Shown: positions 1-11,245, numbered from the stretch's first letter. The stretch: DNA of 64,000 nt from Palsa-883 sp963847615 (GCA_963847615.1 CAWKAN010000017.1:434001-498000); one strand, 5' to 3'. Notes: generated by a model not told the origin, from the sequence alone. Numbers and translations: made by a program.

Positions 1-1
1 C

Positions 2-1516
2 GCTGCCCAGGCCCAACCGGCCACGCCGGCGATCGGGATGCCGATTGTTCCGCTGCCCGGAGCCGCCCAGCCCACACCAGTTCAGCCCACACCAGTTCAG
101 CCTGCAACCACCCGGTCTGCCGTTACCCGGCCCGCTGCTACCGCGCCCGCTGCTACCCTGGCCGCCCCTGGCCCGCATGCCCAGTCCGGGACCGCCGCGC
201 CGCTTCCGGTGCCGCGCGTGCAAGGGCTGACCCTGGAGGCCGGGACCGGCCGGATTGTGTCGCTGGCGGCGCCGGCGGCGAGCGTGTTCGCCGCCGATCC
301 GCGGGTGGCCGAAGTGCGCCCCGCCTCGCCGACGTCCCTGTTCGTGCTCGGCGTTGCGCCGGGACGCACCACGATCGCCGCGATCGGCGACAACGGCGCG
401 GCGATCGCCCAGTATGACGTGTTCGTGCAGCCCTCCAGCTACGCTGCCGCGCAGGCGGCCAATGCGATCGGCAAGCTGCTGCCGGGCCGCGACGTGCAGG
501 TGGTGGCACGGCCCAACGGGCTGGAGGTCAGCGGCACGCTGCAGACGGCCGCAGAGGCGAACGAGGCGGTGCAGACCGCGCGCGGCTTCGTCGGCAACGG
601 CCAGAGCGTGGAAAGCCGGCTGGCGGTGCTCGGCAGCCAGCAGGTGAACCTGCGGGTGCGCATCGCCGAGGTGAGCCGCAGCGTGATTCGCCAGCTCGGC
701 ATCAATTGGTCCGGCCTGGCCAATCTCGGCAAGTACGCGGCAATCGGGGTGGTCACCGCCAATCCGCTGGCCAACACCACGGTTCCCGCCAGCACCGCGT
801 CCATGGGCTACAATTTCCCCACGCCGGGCCACGTGCTGGACATCAACGCGTTGATCGATGCGATGGCGCAAGACCAGTTGGTGCATGTACTGGCAGAGCC
901 GAACCTGACCGCCATCAGCGGCGAGACCGCAAGCTTCCTGGTGGGCGGCGAGTTCCCGATCCCGGTCTCCCAGCAGAACAACCAGGTTACCATCGAGTTC
1001 AAGCAATACGGCGTCAGCCTCGCCTTCGTGCCCACGGTCGAATCCGGCGAGCGCATCAACATGAAAGTGCGTCCGGAAGTCAGTGCGCTGACCACCGAAG
1101 GGGCGGTGACGATCGGCGCGGGCAACAACGCCATTCAGGTTCCGGCGCTGACCGTGCGGCGTGCCGAGACGACGGTGGAACTGGCGAGCGGCCAGAGTTT
1201 CGCCATCGCCGGGCTGCTGCAGGACGACACGACGATGACCGGCAACGCGCTGCCCGGGATCGGCGAGGTGCCGATCCTCGGCGCGTTGTTCCGCTCGGAT
1301 AGTTTCCAACGCGACGAAACCGAGCTGGTGATCGTCATCACGCCCTATCTCGTGCGCGGCGTGTCCAACCCCGCTCAACTCAAGCTTCCCACCGATGGCT
1401 GGAAACCGCCGAACGACCTGGAGCGCATCCTGCTGTTGCGCCAGAGCGGGCGCGGCAGCGTGCAGGAAGCGGCCACACCGCATATCCCCGGCGATGCCGG
1501 CTTTGTGGTGCAGTAG
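2..1516 (+). CDS. cpaC: Flp/Tad pilus secretin CpaC (RcpA family), 5' end cut by window edge
   Basis: Outer-membrane secretin through which the Flp/Tad pilus is extruded. The frame is already open at base 2 and encodes an AAQAQ stretch before the first ATG at 38, so the true start and most of a signal peptide lie upstream of the window. After a Pro/Thr/Ala linker (PTPVQ encoded twice by a 15-bp direct repeat at 71-100) comes the pilus N-terminal domain (about residues 60-130 from the ATG at 38), a BON-like region (140-200) and the secretin core (205-440) with VPILGALFRSD and ETELVIVITPYLV near its end. It is followed 7 bp later by the cpaD-like lipoprotein gene, as in other Tad operons. The family call is firm; only the start is missing. 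Confidence 0.93.
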   Translation, partial: AAQAQPATPAIGMPIVPLPGAAQPTPVQPTPVQPATTRSAVTRPAATAPAATLAAPGPHAQSGTAAPLPVPRVQGLTLEAGTGRIVSLAAPAASVFAADPRVAEVRPASPTSLFVLGVAPGRTTIAAIGDNGAAIAQYDVFVQPSSYAAAQAANAIGKLLPGRDVQVVARPNGLEVSGTLQTAAEANEAVQTARGFVGNGQSVESRLAVLGSQQVNLRVRIAEVSRSVIRQLGINWSGLANLGKYAAIGVVTANPLANTTVPASTASMGYNFPTPGHVLDINALIDAMAQDQLVHVLAEPNLTAISGETASFLVGGEFPIPVSQQNNQVTIEFKQYGVSLAFVPTVESGERINMKVRPEVSALTTEGAVTIGAGNNAIQVPALTVRRAETTVELASGQSFAIAGLLQDDTTMTGNALPGIGEVPILGALFRSDSFQRDETELVIVITPYLVRGVSNPAQLKLPTDGWKPPNDLERILLLRQSGRGSVQEAATPHIPGDAGFVVQ

Positions 1517-1523
1517 GGAGGGC

Positions 1524-1868
1524 ATGGCCTTGATCCGCGCAACCGCGTTGCTGCTGCTGCTGATCTCCCTCGCCGGCTGCAAGCAGACCGACCCGTATAT
1601 GCGCGAGGGCGTATGGCGACCGAACGGCGCCAACGACGCCAATCTGCGCGCCATGGTGGCGGTGCCCTCGGACCTTGTCGTGGCCGCTCCAGCCAACCCC
1701 GCCGACGGTGGCATGGCGGCGGCGGCGCTGGACCGGTTGCGCCACGACCGCGTCCGACCACTGGCCAATAGCGGACTGGCACAGATCGTCCCGGTCGCCA
1801 GCGGGTCGGGCGCACCCGCGGCAGGTGCACCGTCGGCGGCTGCATCGCCCTCGGGAACCGGCAACTGA
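1524..1868 (+). CDS. cpaD: CpaD-like Tad pilus lipoprotein
   Basis: Small lipoprotein (114 aa) expected to assist the secretin in the outer membrane. The start at 1524 gives a classic lipoprotein signal (ATALLLLLISLAGC, lipobox LAGC around residue 19). Start sites further upstream in the same open frame would bury this signal, so they were not used. The mature part has the DPYMREGVWRPNGAND and VRPLANSGLAQIVPV segments that I associate with the short CpaD proteins of Acetobacteraceae-type Tad loci. It is much shorter than Caulobacter CpaD (over 200 aa), so homology rests on position and these segments. Its TGA overlaps the cpaE ATG by one base, implying translational coupling. Confidence 0.75.
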   Translation: MALIRATALLLLLISLAGCKQTDPYMREGVWRPNGANDANLRAMVAVPSDLVVAAPANPADGGMAAAALDRLRHDRVRPLANSGLAQIVPVASGSGAPAAGAPSAAASPSGTGN

Positions 1869-3123
1869 TGCCGCCCGACGGGACCACCGTCGCAGATGTG
1901 CCCGCAGCCGGAACGGAACGGCCGGACCGGCCGCGCGTCATCGCCTTCGTCGGCGACCAGGAGGCCGAGACGGCGCTGCGCGAAGGTTTGCTGGAAGCGG
2001 TGCCGCAGGGTTTCGAGATCCGCCGCGGAACGGTGCGCGTCGCGATGGCAGCGTTGCACAAGATGCCGACGCCACACACGCTGATCGTCGATGTCAGCGG
2101 CGAGGACCAGCCGCTGTCCGCTTTGAGCGAGTTGTCCGACGTGGTCGAACCGGACGTGCGCGTGCTCGTCATCGGCGATCGCGAGGACCTCAATTTCTAC
2201 CGCCAGGTGACACGCGGGCTGGGCGTGATGGAATATCTTTACCAGCCGCTGATGCGCGACATGGTGGCGCGGCATTTCGGACCGCTGATCCAGGATCGCA
2301 CGCCGCACACCGAGGGGGTGCATGGCGGGCGCGTCGTCACCGTCACCGGGGCGCGGGGCGGCACCGGGGCGAGCACCATCGCCGCCAACCTGGCCTGGCA
2401 CTTCGGCGTGGAGGCGCGACGCCACACGGTGCTGCTGGATGCCGATCTGCATCGCGGCACCGCAGCCATGCAACTTGGCGCCAAGAGCGGCCCAGGTTTG
2501 CGCACGGCGCTCGAGGCGCCGGACCGCATCGACGAGTTGTTCGTCGAACGCGCGGCACAGCCGGTGAACAACCGGCTGCACGTGCTGGCCGGCGAGGAGA
2601 AGTTGACCGAAACAATCAACTATACCCCAAACGCGGCGGCGCAACTGCTCGATGCGCTGCGCCGGCGGTATAATTTCGTGGTCATCGATGTGCCCTACTC
2701 GACGCTGCCGCTGCACCGCGACCTGCTGATGATGGCACACCAGCGCGTGCTGGTGATGGACCCCACGCTCGCCTCGGTACGCGACGCGCTGCGGCTGCTG
2801 GCGCTGCCCAACGGGCCGATGCAGCCCCGCCGCGGCGTGCTGGTGCTGAACCGCGAAACCCTTCCCGGCGGGCTGAACCGCCGGCAACTTGAGGAAGGGC
2901 TGAAGATGAAGCCCGATGTCGTCATTCCGGACATGCCGAAGGTGGTGGGCCATGCCGCCAGCATGGGCGAGGCCGCCGTGGCAGTGCCCGGCAAGTTCCG
3001 CACCGCGATGCTGCTGCTGGCGCGCGAGGTGGCATTCGTCCGGCTGCTCGACAGCAGCGCCCCGGGCGGCACGCCGCTGACCGGCAGGACCCGGCGGCTG
3101 CGCCGGTTGCTGGGCCTGACGTC

Positions 3124-3127
<4 letters not shown>
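1868..3127 (+). CDS. cpaE: Tad pilus localisation ATPase CpaE/TadZ
   Basis: MinD/ParA-like ATPase that places the Tad assembly machinery in the cell. The protein is 419 aa. The N-terminal third (residues 20-135) looks like an atypical receiver domain (VIAFVGDQEAE, VRVLVIGDREDLNFY). The ATPase domain follows from about 155, with a deviant Walker A GARGGTGASTIAANLAW and the LLDADLHRG segment, then VVIDVPYS near 275. Context is decisive: it lies between cpaD-like and cpaF genes and overlaps both (ATG at 1868 in the cpaD stop, TGA overlapping the cpaF ATG at 3124). No frameshift is present. Confidence 0.93.
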
Positions 3128-4589
<1,462 letters not shown>

Positions 4590-4593
<4 letters not shown>

Positions 4594-5555
4594 GCCCGCT
4601 GCTGCTGCAGTTTCTGCTCGGCGCGACCTGCGTACTCGGCGCGGTGGCGTTCGGTACCAGCGCGATCCTGCAGGAGCAGAAGCAGCGTCGGATGTTCCGC
4701 GCGCGGGTGGCGCTGGTGGCGGCGGCTTACACCCGGGTGAACGCGATCGGCGTGATGGGACGCAGCGCGGCCAGCCTGTCCGCACCGACGGAGCGGATGG
4801 TTGGCGTGGCGGCGCGTCTGTTCGGCTACGACCCGGCCCACGCCGAACATTATCCGCTGCGCTGGTGGATCGTGCTCGGCGTGACCCTGCTGGTGTCCCG
4901 CGGGCTAGCCGCGATGGTGGGCATTCTTGTCGGGGCATGGTCCCAGCTTATCACGCCGGTTGCGTGGGTGATGTTCAGCCGCTTCGTCTTCCGCTGGAGC
5001 GAGCTACGCCGGCGCAATGCACTTTTTGCGCAATTCCCCGACGCGTTGGCGATGATCGTGCGCGCCGTGCGCGTCGGCATTCCACTCAGCGAGGGCATCC
5101 GCACGGTGGCGCGCGAGGCCGAAGCCCCGACCCGGCCGGAATTCGCGTTGCTCTACGACCGGGTGGCGATCGGGGTGACGCTGGAGGAATCCCTGCGCGA
5201 GATGTCAACGCGCAACAAGTTGCCGGAATATCGCTTCTTCACCACCGCGCTCGCCCTGCAAAGCCAAACCGGTGGCGGACTGACCGAGGCGCTGGAAGGG
5301 CTCGCCGACGTGATGCGTCGCCGCCTGGCGCTGAAGGCGCGCGGGCACGCGCTGGCGGCGGAGGCGAAGACGTCGATCATCATCCTCGCCTCCCTGCCGT
5401 TCGTCACCGGTGGGGCGCTCGCGGTGCTCAACCCGCACTACATCGGCCGCCTGTTCAGCGAGCCCGCCTGCGAAAAGGTGCTGATGGTCGCGATCATCAT
5501 GCTGGGCAGCGGGCTGCTGGTGATGCGCGGCATGATTCGCAAGATGCTGACATGA
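4590..5555 (+). CDS. tadB: Tad pilus inner-membrane platform protein TadB
   Basis: One of the two polytopic GspF-like platform proteins of the Tad machine, 321 aa. A hydrophobic segment at the N-terminus (residues 3-25) and a pair around 90-125 precede the T2SS-F domain (about 150-280: FAQFPDALAMIVRAVRVGIPL, then ETEAL-type helices ending TGGGLTEALEGLADVMRRR). Two further hydrophobic segments close the protein. The start is GTG at 4590 inside the cpaF stop region; the TGA at 5553-5555 overlaps the ATG of tadC. The call follows from domain and position. Confidence 0.93.
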
Positions 5556-6493
5556 CGTCAGGCATGCTCCCCTGGCTCGCGCCGGCCCTGGCCGCCAGCG
5601 TCGCCGCCGTGCTTGGCCTGGCAGCGGCGCTGTATCGCGACCAACGCCGCGCGGAGCGGTTGTCGCGACGGCTGCGCTTGGCGCGGGCTGGCGCCGGCGC
5701 GGTCGCGTCCGACAGCGGCGATGGCCTGCCGACGCCATTGCGGATCATCACCACGCTCGGCGAAACCATGGCACGCAGCGGCATCCTCTCCACCCGGACC
5801 TTGGAGGAGCTGCGGCACACACTGCAAGTCGCGGGCTTCCGCGGCGGGCATGGGCTGGGACTGTTCATCGGCACCAAGCTGGTGCTGGTGGTCGCGCTGC
5901 CACTGGCGACGCAGGTGCTGCCGCTGCTGCTGCACCGCGCCCTGCCGTATCCGGGCCTCATCATGGCGGTGGCAGCCGGCATTGGCCTGCTGGCACCCGA
6001 TAAGGTCGTGCGGATCCTGCGCAAGCGCTATGTGCGCGCGCTGGAAGCCGGCCTGCCCGACGCGCTGGACATGATGGTGATCTGCGGCCAGGCCGGGCTC
6101 GGCCTGGAGGCGAGCATCGAGCGTGTGGCGGTCGAGATCGAGTACGCCCACCCCGCAGTGGGTGCCGAGCTGACGCGGACTGCGCGCGAGATGCAGGTGA
6201 ACGCCGATATCCGGTTGGCACTGCTGAATCTGGGGAGCCGCACCGGGCTCGAAAGTGCGCGCCGGCTGGCCGCCGTGCTGATCCAATCGATGCAGTATGG
6301 CACCCCGCTGACCCAGGCGCTGCGTGCCCTCGCGGCCGAGCAGCGCCAGGAGCTGCTGGTGAAGTTCGAAGGCAGGGCCGCTCGGCTGCCGGTGCTGCTG
6401 ACACTGCCGATGATCATTTTCATCCTGCCCTGCGTGTTCCTGGTCGTGGCAGGCCCGGCGATGGTCGACGTGTATCGGACGATGGTGAAATGA
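5552..6493 (+). CDS. tadC: Tad pilus inner-membrane platform protein TadC
   Basis: Second GspF-like platform protein, 313 aa, presumed partner of TadB. The open frame extends far upstream, but the ATG at 5552 overlaps the tadB stop (ATGA) and gives a membrane segment at once (MTSGMLPWLAPALAASVAAV). Hydrophobic segments near residues 105-150 flank the T2SS-F domain (GLPDALDMMVICGQAGLGLE, later TPLTQALRALAAEQRQ), and the end is strongly hydrophobic (PMIIFILPCVFLVVAGPAMVD). The stop overlaps the next ATG at 6490, so the operon continues into the TPR gene. Confidence 0.93.
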   Translation: MTSGMLPWLAPALAASVAAVLGLAAALYRDQRRAERLSRRLRLARAGAGAVASDSGDGLPTPLRIITTLGETMARSGILSTRTLEELRHTLQVAGFRGGHGLGLFIGTKLVLVVALPLATQVLPLLLHRALPYPGLIMAVAAGIGLLAPDKVVRILRKRYVRALEAGLPDALDMMVICGQAGLGLEASIERVAVEIEYAHPAVGAELTRTAREMQVNADIRLALLNLGSRTGLESARRLAAVLIQSMQYGTPLTQALRALAAEQRQELLVKFEGRAARLPVLLTLPMIIFILPCVFLVVAGPAMVDVYRTMVK

Positions 6494-7299
6494 CCAGCAG
6501 AGTGCGGCCAGGATGGCCCAGGGATAACCCAGAAATGACCCAACCGACGACAATGAATGGCTGGATGATCCGGATTTGCGGGATCGGTTCGCTGCTGCTG
6601 CTGGCCGGCTGTTCGCTTGGCGGCACGCCAGGCCTGCGCAACGGCACGCCCAGCGTCAATATCGCCGATGTCGCGCTGGACGGCGGCATGCCGCAGAGCG
6701 CGCTGAACATCACCCGCGCCATCCTGCAGTCCGATCCGCGCAATGTCGGCGCGCTCGAGCGCCAGGGCATGGCGTTGGCACAACTGAACCAGCCCGAGGC
6801 CGCGATGGAAGCCTACCGGCGCGCGCTGGCGGTGGATCCGGCAGCGTCGGCCGCGCTGCTCGGCCTCGGTCGGCTGGAACTGGCACACGGCAGCGCCGCG
6901 GACGCCGAGCAGAGCTTCAGGAAGCTGCTCACCGCGACGCCGGACGACAAGACGGCGCTCAATGATCTTGGTGTCGCGCTCGACCTGCAGGGCCGCCACG
7001 CGGCGGCCCAGGAGGTCTACGGAAAGTTGCTGCATCTCGCCCCGGACACCAGGGCGGCGTCGATCAATCTGGCACTGTCGCTCTCGCTCAGCGGCCAGGC
7101 CGACCAGTCCGTCGCCATGCTGCGCGGTCCCGCCACGCAGCCCGATGCGACGCCGCGCGTGCGCCAGGACCTGGCGGTGGCGCTGGCGCTGTCCGGCAAC
7201 CCGAAGGAGGCCGAAAAATTGCTGCTCACCGATCTGTCGCCGGGCGATGCCGCGGCGGCGCTGTCCGGTTACGAGGCCTTCCATGACCCGCACAAGTGA
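6490..7299 (+). CDS. tadD: TadD-like TPR lipoprotein
   Basis: Tetratricopeptide lipoprotein of the Tad locus, thought to act in assembly or secretin placement from the periplasmic side. A lipoprotein signal (IGSLLLLAGCS) sits about 30 residues after the ATG at 6490. That ATG overlaps the tadC stop, but the internal ATGs at 6535 and 6553 would give a more usual signal length and may be the true start. TPR repeats cover roughly residues 55-230 (ALERQGMALAQLNQPEAAME, NDLGVALDLQGRHAAAQEVY). The assignment as TadD is by repeat type plus operon position. Confidence 0.82.
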   Translation: MTSRVRPGWPRDNPEMTQPTTMNGWMIRICGIGSLLLLAGCSLGGTPGLRNGTPSVNIADVALDGGMPQSALNITRAILQSDPRNVGALERQGMALAQLNQPEAAMEAYRRALAVDPAASAALLGLGRLELAHGSAADAEQSFRKLLTATPDDKTALNDLGVALDLQGRHAAAQEVYGKLLHLAPDTRAASINLALSLSLSGQADQSVAMLRGPATQPDATPRVRQDLAVALALSGNPKEAEKLLLTDLSPGDAAAALSGYEAFHDPHK

Positions 7300-7598
7300 C
7301 CGGAGCCACCGCGCCGGGCGGCGCGCCGGGCGGCCGATCCTCCCGCGGCGGACGGCCCGTGAGCCGGCCGCGGGCATCGCGCGCCAGCGACCGACCGACA
7401 TCGCGCGGGCCGGCGGGCGGTCTTCTTTCGGATCCGACTCGGAACGAAACGGCAACATCACCGTCGGGCGAACCACCTGCGTGGTAATCGGGGACGGAAT
7501 GATGGCGGAGGCGGGCAACTCTTCGGCTCCCGACCCCGGCCCCGCGCCCGCCGCGACGAAGTGCGCGCGATGCCAACCGATCACCGTGGCGACGTGAC
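7300..7598. other. Gap inside the Tad operon without a convincing gene
   Basis: About 300 bp separate tadD from the tadE-like gene. The first 50 bases carry a short imperfect repeat of a GCCGGGCGG-type unit. Open frames here have no ribosome binding site and no recognisable product. A slightly less GC-rich patch near 7425-7465 could hold a secondary promoter for tadE/tadG, but I see no convincing -35/-10 pair. Confidence 0.5.
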
Positions 7599-7604
7599 GT
7601 GACG

Positions 7605-8054
7605 ATGGGCCCGTTCCGCCTGCCCGGCGGCCTGCGGACGCAGGATCGGCGCGGCACCGCCGCGGTGGAATTCGCCTTGGTGGCTCCGGTGATGTTCCTC
7701 ATCGTTCTGGGCGGGGCGGAGCTCGCGATAGTGTTGAACCAGTCCCTGACGCTGACCAATGCCGTCAGCGTCGGCGCTATGCAGTTTGCGTTCAGCGCCG
7801 GCGTGGACGCGACGCCCTATTCCGACGCCGTGAGCGCGATCAGGGCAGCGGCGCCGGACCTGTCCTCGCTGACGATTACCTTGTCGGTCAATGGGACGCC
7901 ATGCGCGACCGACGCAGCATGCACGCCGGCGCTGTCCGCGGGTGCCGGATACGTGACGGCGACGGCAACGTACTCGTGTGCCGGGGCGAATATCGTCTAC
8001 AATTTATTGCCTAACTGCACCATAAAATCCCAACAGACGGAGCGCGTGCAATGA
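7605..8054 (+). CDS. tadE: TadE-like pseudopilin
   Basis: Minor pseudopilin-like protein of the Tad system, 149 aa. The N-terminus RRGTAAVEFALVAPVMFLIV is the TadE signature: basic residues, a prepilin-peptidase-type Gly with Glu at +5, then one membrane helix (residues 20-45). The rest is a small Ala/Thr/Ser-rich exported domain with four Cys (CATDAAC, later two more), suggesting disulphides. The ATG at 7605 was chosen; a GTG at 7599 in the same frame is possible. Its TGA overlaps the start of the tadG-like gene by 4 bp. Confidence 0.85.
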   Translation: MGPFRLPGGLRTQDRRGTAAVEFALVAPVMFLIVLGGAELAIVLNQSLTLTNAVSVGAMQFAFSAGVDATPYSDAVSAIRAAAPDLSSLTITLSVNGTPCATDAACTPALSAGAGYVTATATYSCAGANIVYNLLPNCTIKSQQTERVQ

Positions 8055-9685
8055 ACCGCGATACCGACTTTCGTTTGCGTCGAGCGCTCAAGGACAGGCG
8101 CGGCGTCGCTGCCATCGTGGGGGCGGTCGGGATCGCCGTCCTGATGGGATTCGCCGCGGTCTCGGTCGACGCAGGCTATGTCATATGGGCCCAACACACG
8201 CTCCAGACCTCGACCACGGCGGCGGCATTGGCCGGCGCGAAGGACATCGGTGTGGGTGGGACCCCGATCGCCACGGCGACCTCGTACAGTTCCGTAACCA
8301 GCTCGCCGCCGAACCTGAACAACATTGTCGGCGTCACCGCTACGATGGCCGCCGGATACCCGGCCTTGCAGTGCTTCACAGTCGGACCGGCATGCAGCAC
8401 CAACCAGACCCCCGCAACATCGGCCAACGGCATCCTGGTGGTGCAGACGGCGACCGTCCCGCTGTTTTTCGCCAAGACCCTGGGGTTCGCTCCGGTGAAA
8501 ATCACCGCGAGCGCGGTCGCGCTCGCGGCGGGCCAGGCGCCGCCGCCGCTCAACGTGATCTTCATCGTCGATGCGACCGCATCGATGGGCAACACCAACT
8601 CCAGCTGCGGCACCACCAAACTCGGTTGTGCGATCGCCGGCTTCGAGGCGCTGCTCGGCGAGCTCTGGCCCTGCACATCCAACCTGGGCAGTTGCGGCAC
8701 GGTGACAAATCACAACGTCGCCAATCCGGTGGACGAGGCGGGGCTGTTGCAGTTCCCCGGATTGCAGAGCGCCCCGCCGGCGAACTATAATTGTTCCTCC
8801 CTCACCACGACATCCTACGCGGGGGTCAATGGCAAGACCAACGCCTCGACCGCATCCTCGTCGACCCTGCTGCATTTCACGGCGACGCCGGCCTTCAACA
8901 CCGGCTCGCAGGCATTGGTGACCGACGCGACCAACCCGTCGTTCATCAAGGTCGGCACCACGATCACGTCGACCACCAGCACGACGGCGGTCATGAGCAC
9001 CACACCGACCACAAATGACACCATCAAGAGTGGCGACGCCATCGGCGTTTGGCCGCCGCTCTACCAGGTCGTTCCGTTGTCGAGCGATTATCGCACGTCC
9101 GACGCGGCGGCCACCCTGAATGCGAGTTCCAGCCTGATTGCTTGTTTGACTTCAATGAAAGCGCCGGGCGGCTACGGCACATTCTACGCCGATGCGATCA
9201 CCGTGGCCCAGAACATCCTGACCGCCAACGCTCGCTCGGGCGCGAGGAACGTGATCATCCTGCTCAGCGACGGAGAGGCGAATGCCACCTCCGCCAACAT
9301 GGTCGCGCAGGGCGGGACAACCACCGCCAGCAACGAGTGCAAGGCGGCTGTCACGGCGGCACAGAAAGCGGCGGGTGCGGGCACCTGGGTGTACACCGTC
9401 GCCTATGGCACCGCCTCGTCCGGCGGCTGCACCACGGACTCGGGATCATACGCCAACGCGTGCTACGTGATGAGCCAAATCACCAACATCCCGGGGGCCA
9501 CGGTGGGCAGCTTTGTCAACGATCCGACGAAGTTCTATTCCGACAACGCGAACGGCTGCCAATCGAGCGCTCACCCGAACATCACGGCCCTGAAAGCGAT
9601 ATTCCTGAACATCGAGTATTCCCTGACCACCGCGCGCCTGCTGCCCAATGCCTGTCTGGCAAGCCCGCCGCCGGGATGGTGCTAG
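8051..9685 (+). CDS. tadG: TadG-like pilus-associated protein with von Willebrand A domain
   Basis: Large (544 aa) membrane-anchored extracytoplasmic protein. The N-terminus (RRGVAAIVGAVGIAVLMGFA, residues 17-36, then DAGYVIWAQHTLQTSTTAA) is the TadE/TadG-type membrane anchor. A von Willebrand A domain starts near residue 170 with IFIVDATASMGNTNSS, a DxTxS variant of the MIDAS metal site, and continues with NVIILLSDGEAN around 400. The middle (250-330) is Thr/Ser-rich. Cys pairs occur in the exported part. It ends the operon; 460 bp of non-coding DNA follow. A role in adhesion or in anchoring the pilus is inferred from other TadG proteins. Confidence 0.85.
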   Translation: MNRDTDFRLRRALKDRRGVAAIVGAVGIAVLMGFAAVSVDAGYVIWAQHTLQTSTTAAALAGAKDIGVGGTPIATATSYSSVTSSPPNLNNIVGVTATMAAGYPALQCFTVGPACSTNQTPATSANGILVVQTATVPLFFAKTLGFAPVKITASAVALAAGQAPPPLNVIFIVDATASMGNTNSSCGTTKLGCAIAGFEALLGELWPCTSNLGSCGTVTNHNVANPVDEAGLLQFPGLQSAPPANYNCSSLTTTSYAGVNGKTNASTASSSTLLHFTATPAFNTGSQALVTDATNPSFIKVGTTITSTTSTTAVMSTTPTTNDTIKSGDAIGVWPPLYQVVPLSSDYRTSDAAATLNASSSLIACLTSMKAPGGYGTFYADAITVAQNILTANARSGARNVIILLSDGEANATSANMVAQGGTTTASNECKAAVTAAQKAAGAGTWVYTVAYGTASSGGCTTDSGSYANACYVMSQITNIPGATVGSFVNDPTKFYSDNANGCQSSAHPNITALKAIFLNIEYSLTTARLLPNACLASPPPGWC

Positions 9686-10145
9686 CCCGGCGTTCGCGAT
9701 CCGAGGATGCGTGCCGCATGGCTTGCCAGCAGCCCCGGCGTCGCAAAGCCACGGGCCGCATCGTACGCCAGGCGCCGCTGCCGGCCATCAATGCAACCAT
9801 GGTCACGCCGAACGACGCTGCGCCCTCCGGCGGGCGGCAGGGTTTTGACAGGTGCCCATTATCGGCGATTGCATGACCGCCGCACCGAACCGGCCGGGAT
9901 CGGTGGTGCACGGGGTCACCCTGGCCGGGTCCGCTTGGAGTCCCGAAAACGGCTGAACCGGTACCTGCCGGTATCCAGGCACGCGGGCCGCGGGCGTGTG
10001 ACGGATCCGGGCCGGGCCGCACGAGCCGGCATACGCAACGGGCCTGGAGCGGGAGGGGTTCTGATAGGCGAAGTCATCCACCTCTGGTTTTTTGTTTGTC
10101 GTGTGGTTCACGGTTCATGGTGATTCCGCCTGAAGCGGTCACGCC
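9686..10145. other. Intergenic region after the Tad operon, nothing recognised
   Basis: This 460-bp stretch lies between the tadG stop and the inverted repeat at 10146. Both neighbours end here (convergent genes). Open frames in it have no sensible start signals or recognisable products. A TTGACA hexamer at 9845-9850 has no matching -10 element. I do not see a clear Rho-independent terminator for the Tad operon. Confidence 0.5.
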
Positions 10146-10268
10146 CTAGCCCGCATTTCTCCCACTGTTGCGGGACGATGGCGACGGTCATTGTCGTGCC
10201 CCATTGGTCCCTTGGGGCGCGGCAAGGACCAAGCCAGTGCCCGCGAGAGTGGGAGAAATGCGGGCTAG
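10146..10268. repeat. 123-bp element bounded by a perfect 21-bp inverted repeat
   Basis: Bases 10146-10166 (CTAGCCCGCATTTCTCCCAC plus T) are exactly the reverse complement of 10248-10268. The 81-bp interior has no gene. A GCGGG/CCCGC pair just inside the arms extends the pairing imperfectly. The right arm contains the TAG stop codon of the sulfotransferase gene (10265-10267). It could be a MITE-like insertion or a large bidirectional terminator between the convergent tadG and sulfotransferase genes. No target duplication could be identified. Confidence 0.75.
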
Positions 10269-11236
10269 CTGACCGGAAACCGAATGGCGTTGGGCATGTC
10301 GCTGGCAATCCGGTGCCAGGCGGCCGGCACCTCGTAGCGAAGACCGTCCCGAATCGCGTGCCCGCGCAGGAGCGTTTCAGTCCAGGCACGGCCATGCGCG
10401 CGGTGCCAGGTCTGAAACGCCGCGCGCACGCGATCGAGCCGCAGCAACTGCTGCCGATCGGCCCCATCCCGCACCAGGCCATGCAGTGCCGCGGTGACCT
10501 CTTCAAGCCAACCGATCAATGGCATGACGGCGGTCGTTTGCCGGCGGTCCGGGCCGAAGTGGCGCAACCGCGCATCGACAAACCGGTCCATCGCCGCGGC
10601 CGCGGAATCCAGGCCCACCGGCCAGGTGATCGCCGTGCGCTGCCCGGTCTGCGTCAGGGCAGCCCGCCAATCCTCCAGCAGGTCGTCATAGGCCAGGACA
10701 TGGCGCGGACAGCCGCGCGTGGCGAACTCCGCGTCCAGCATATAGCGCAACCACAGCGCGGCGCCGATCCCAAGCGGGAGATCCTCCCGTACGGCGAGCG
10801 ACGCGGCGACCTCGTCGGGCGAGCGCAGCACCAGCACCACCGCCGGCGGCGATCCCGCGGCGCTCAGCGCCGGAAGCCACAGGTCCAGCAGCAGACACAG
10901 CCGCGGGTCCTTGATCAATTTCAGTGGTGCCCCGCCAAACTCCGACCTCATGCACAGCATGATGAACGTCAGGGCCGTTGCGCGCGTCCGCGCATTCAAG
11001 GCACCGGCGTCGAACCCGAGGCAGTCATACCAGGTGGCACCGCCTTCGTTGAGGATCCAGTCATTGACCCCGATGACCGATGCCGCCTCCCAGAAGCCGG
11101 ACGGGTTATCGGACGCCGGGGGTAGCATCTTCGCCGGCGGCGTGGCGCCGAGCAGGCTGAGTGCGCCGGTCACAACGGACGTGCCGCTCCGGTGCATGCC
11201 CAACACGAGGATCGATCCGGTTTCGACGGTATCCAT
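10265..11236 (-). CDS. Sulfotransferase family protein
   Basis: Probable PAPS-dependent sulfotransferase, 323 aa. The 5'-phosphosulfate loop is LVLGMHRSGTSVVTGALS at residues 10-27, at the extreme N-terminus as usual for bacterial members. A 3'-phosphate-binding-type segment VLVLRSPDEVAASLAVRED lies near residue 130. The acceptor is unknown; surface glycan or a secreted metabolite are options. It stands alone between convergent and divergent neighbours, with an AT-rich promoter directly at the start codon and its stop codon inside an inverted repeat. That isolation, plus the promoter unlike its surroundings, is compatible with acquisition by transfer. Confidence 0.8.
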   Translation of the reverse strand: MDTVETGSILVLGMHRSGTSVVTGALSLLGATPPAKMLPPASDNPSGFWEAASVIGVNDWILNEGGATWYDCLGFDAGALNARTRATALTFIMLCMRSEFGGAPLKLIKDPRLCLLLDLWLPALSAAGSPPAVVLVLRSPDEVAASLAVREDLPLGIGAALWLRYMLDAEFATRGCPRHVLAYDDLLEDWRAALTQTGQRTAITWPVGLDSAAAAMDRFVDARLRHFGPDRRQTTAVMPLIGWLEEVTAALHGLVRDGADRQQLLRLDRVRAAFQTWHRAHGRAWTETLLRGHAIRDGLRYEVPAAWHRIASDMPNAIRFPVS

Positions 11237-11245
11237 TGTTAAACT

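Noticed and set aside
9841..9875. Sigma-70 promoter at the TTGACA at 9845
   Set aside because: No acceptable -10 element at the right spacing and no plus-strand gene downstream.
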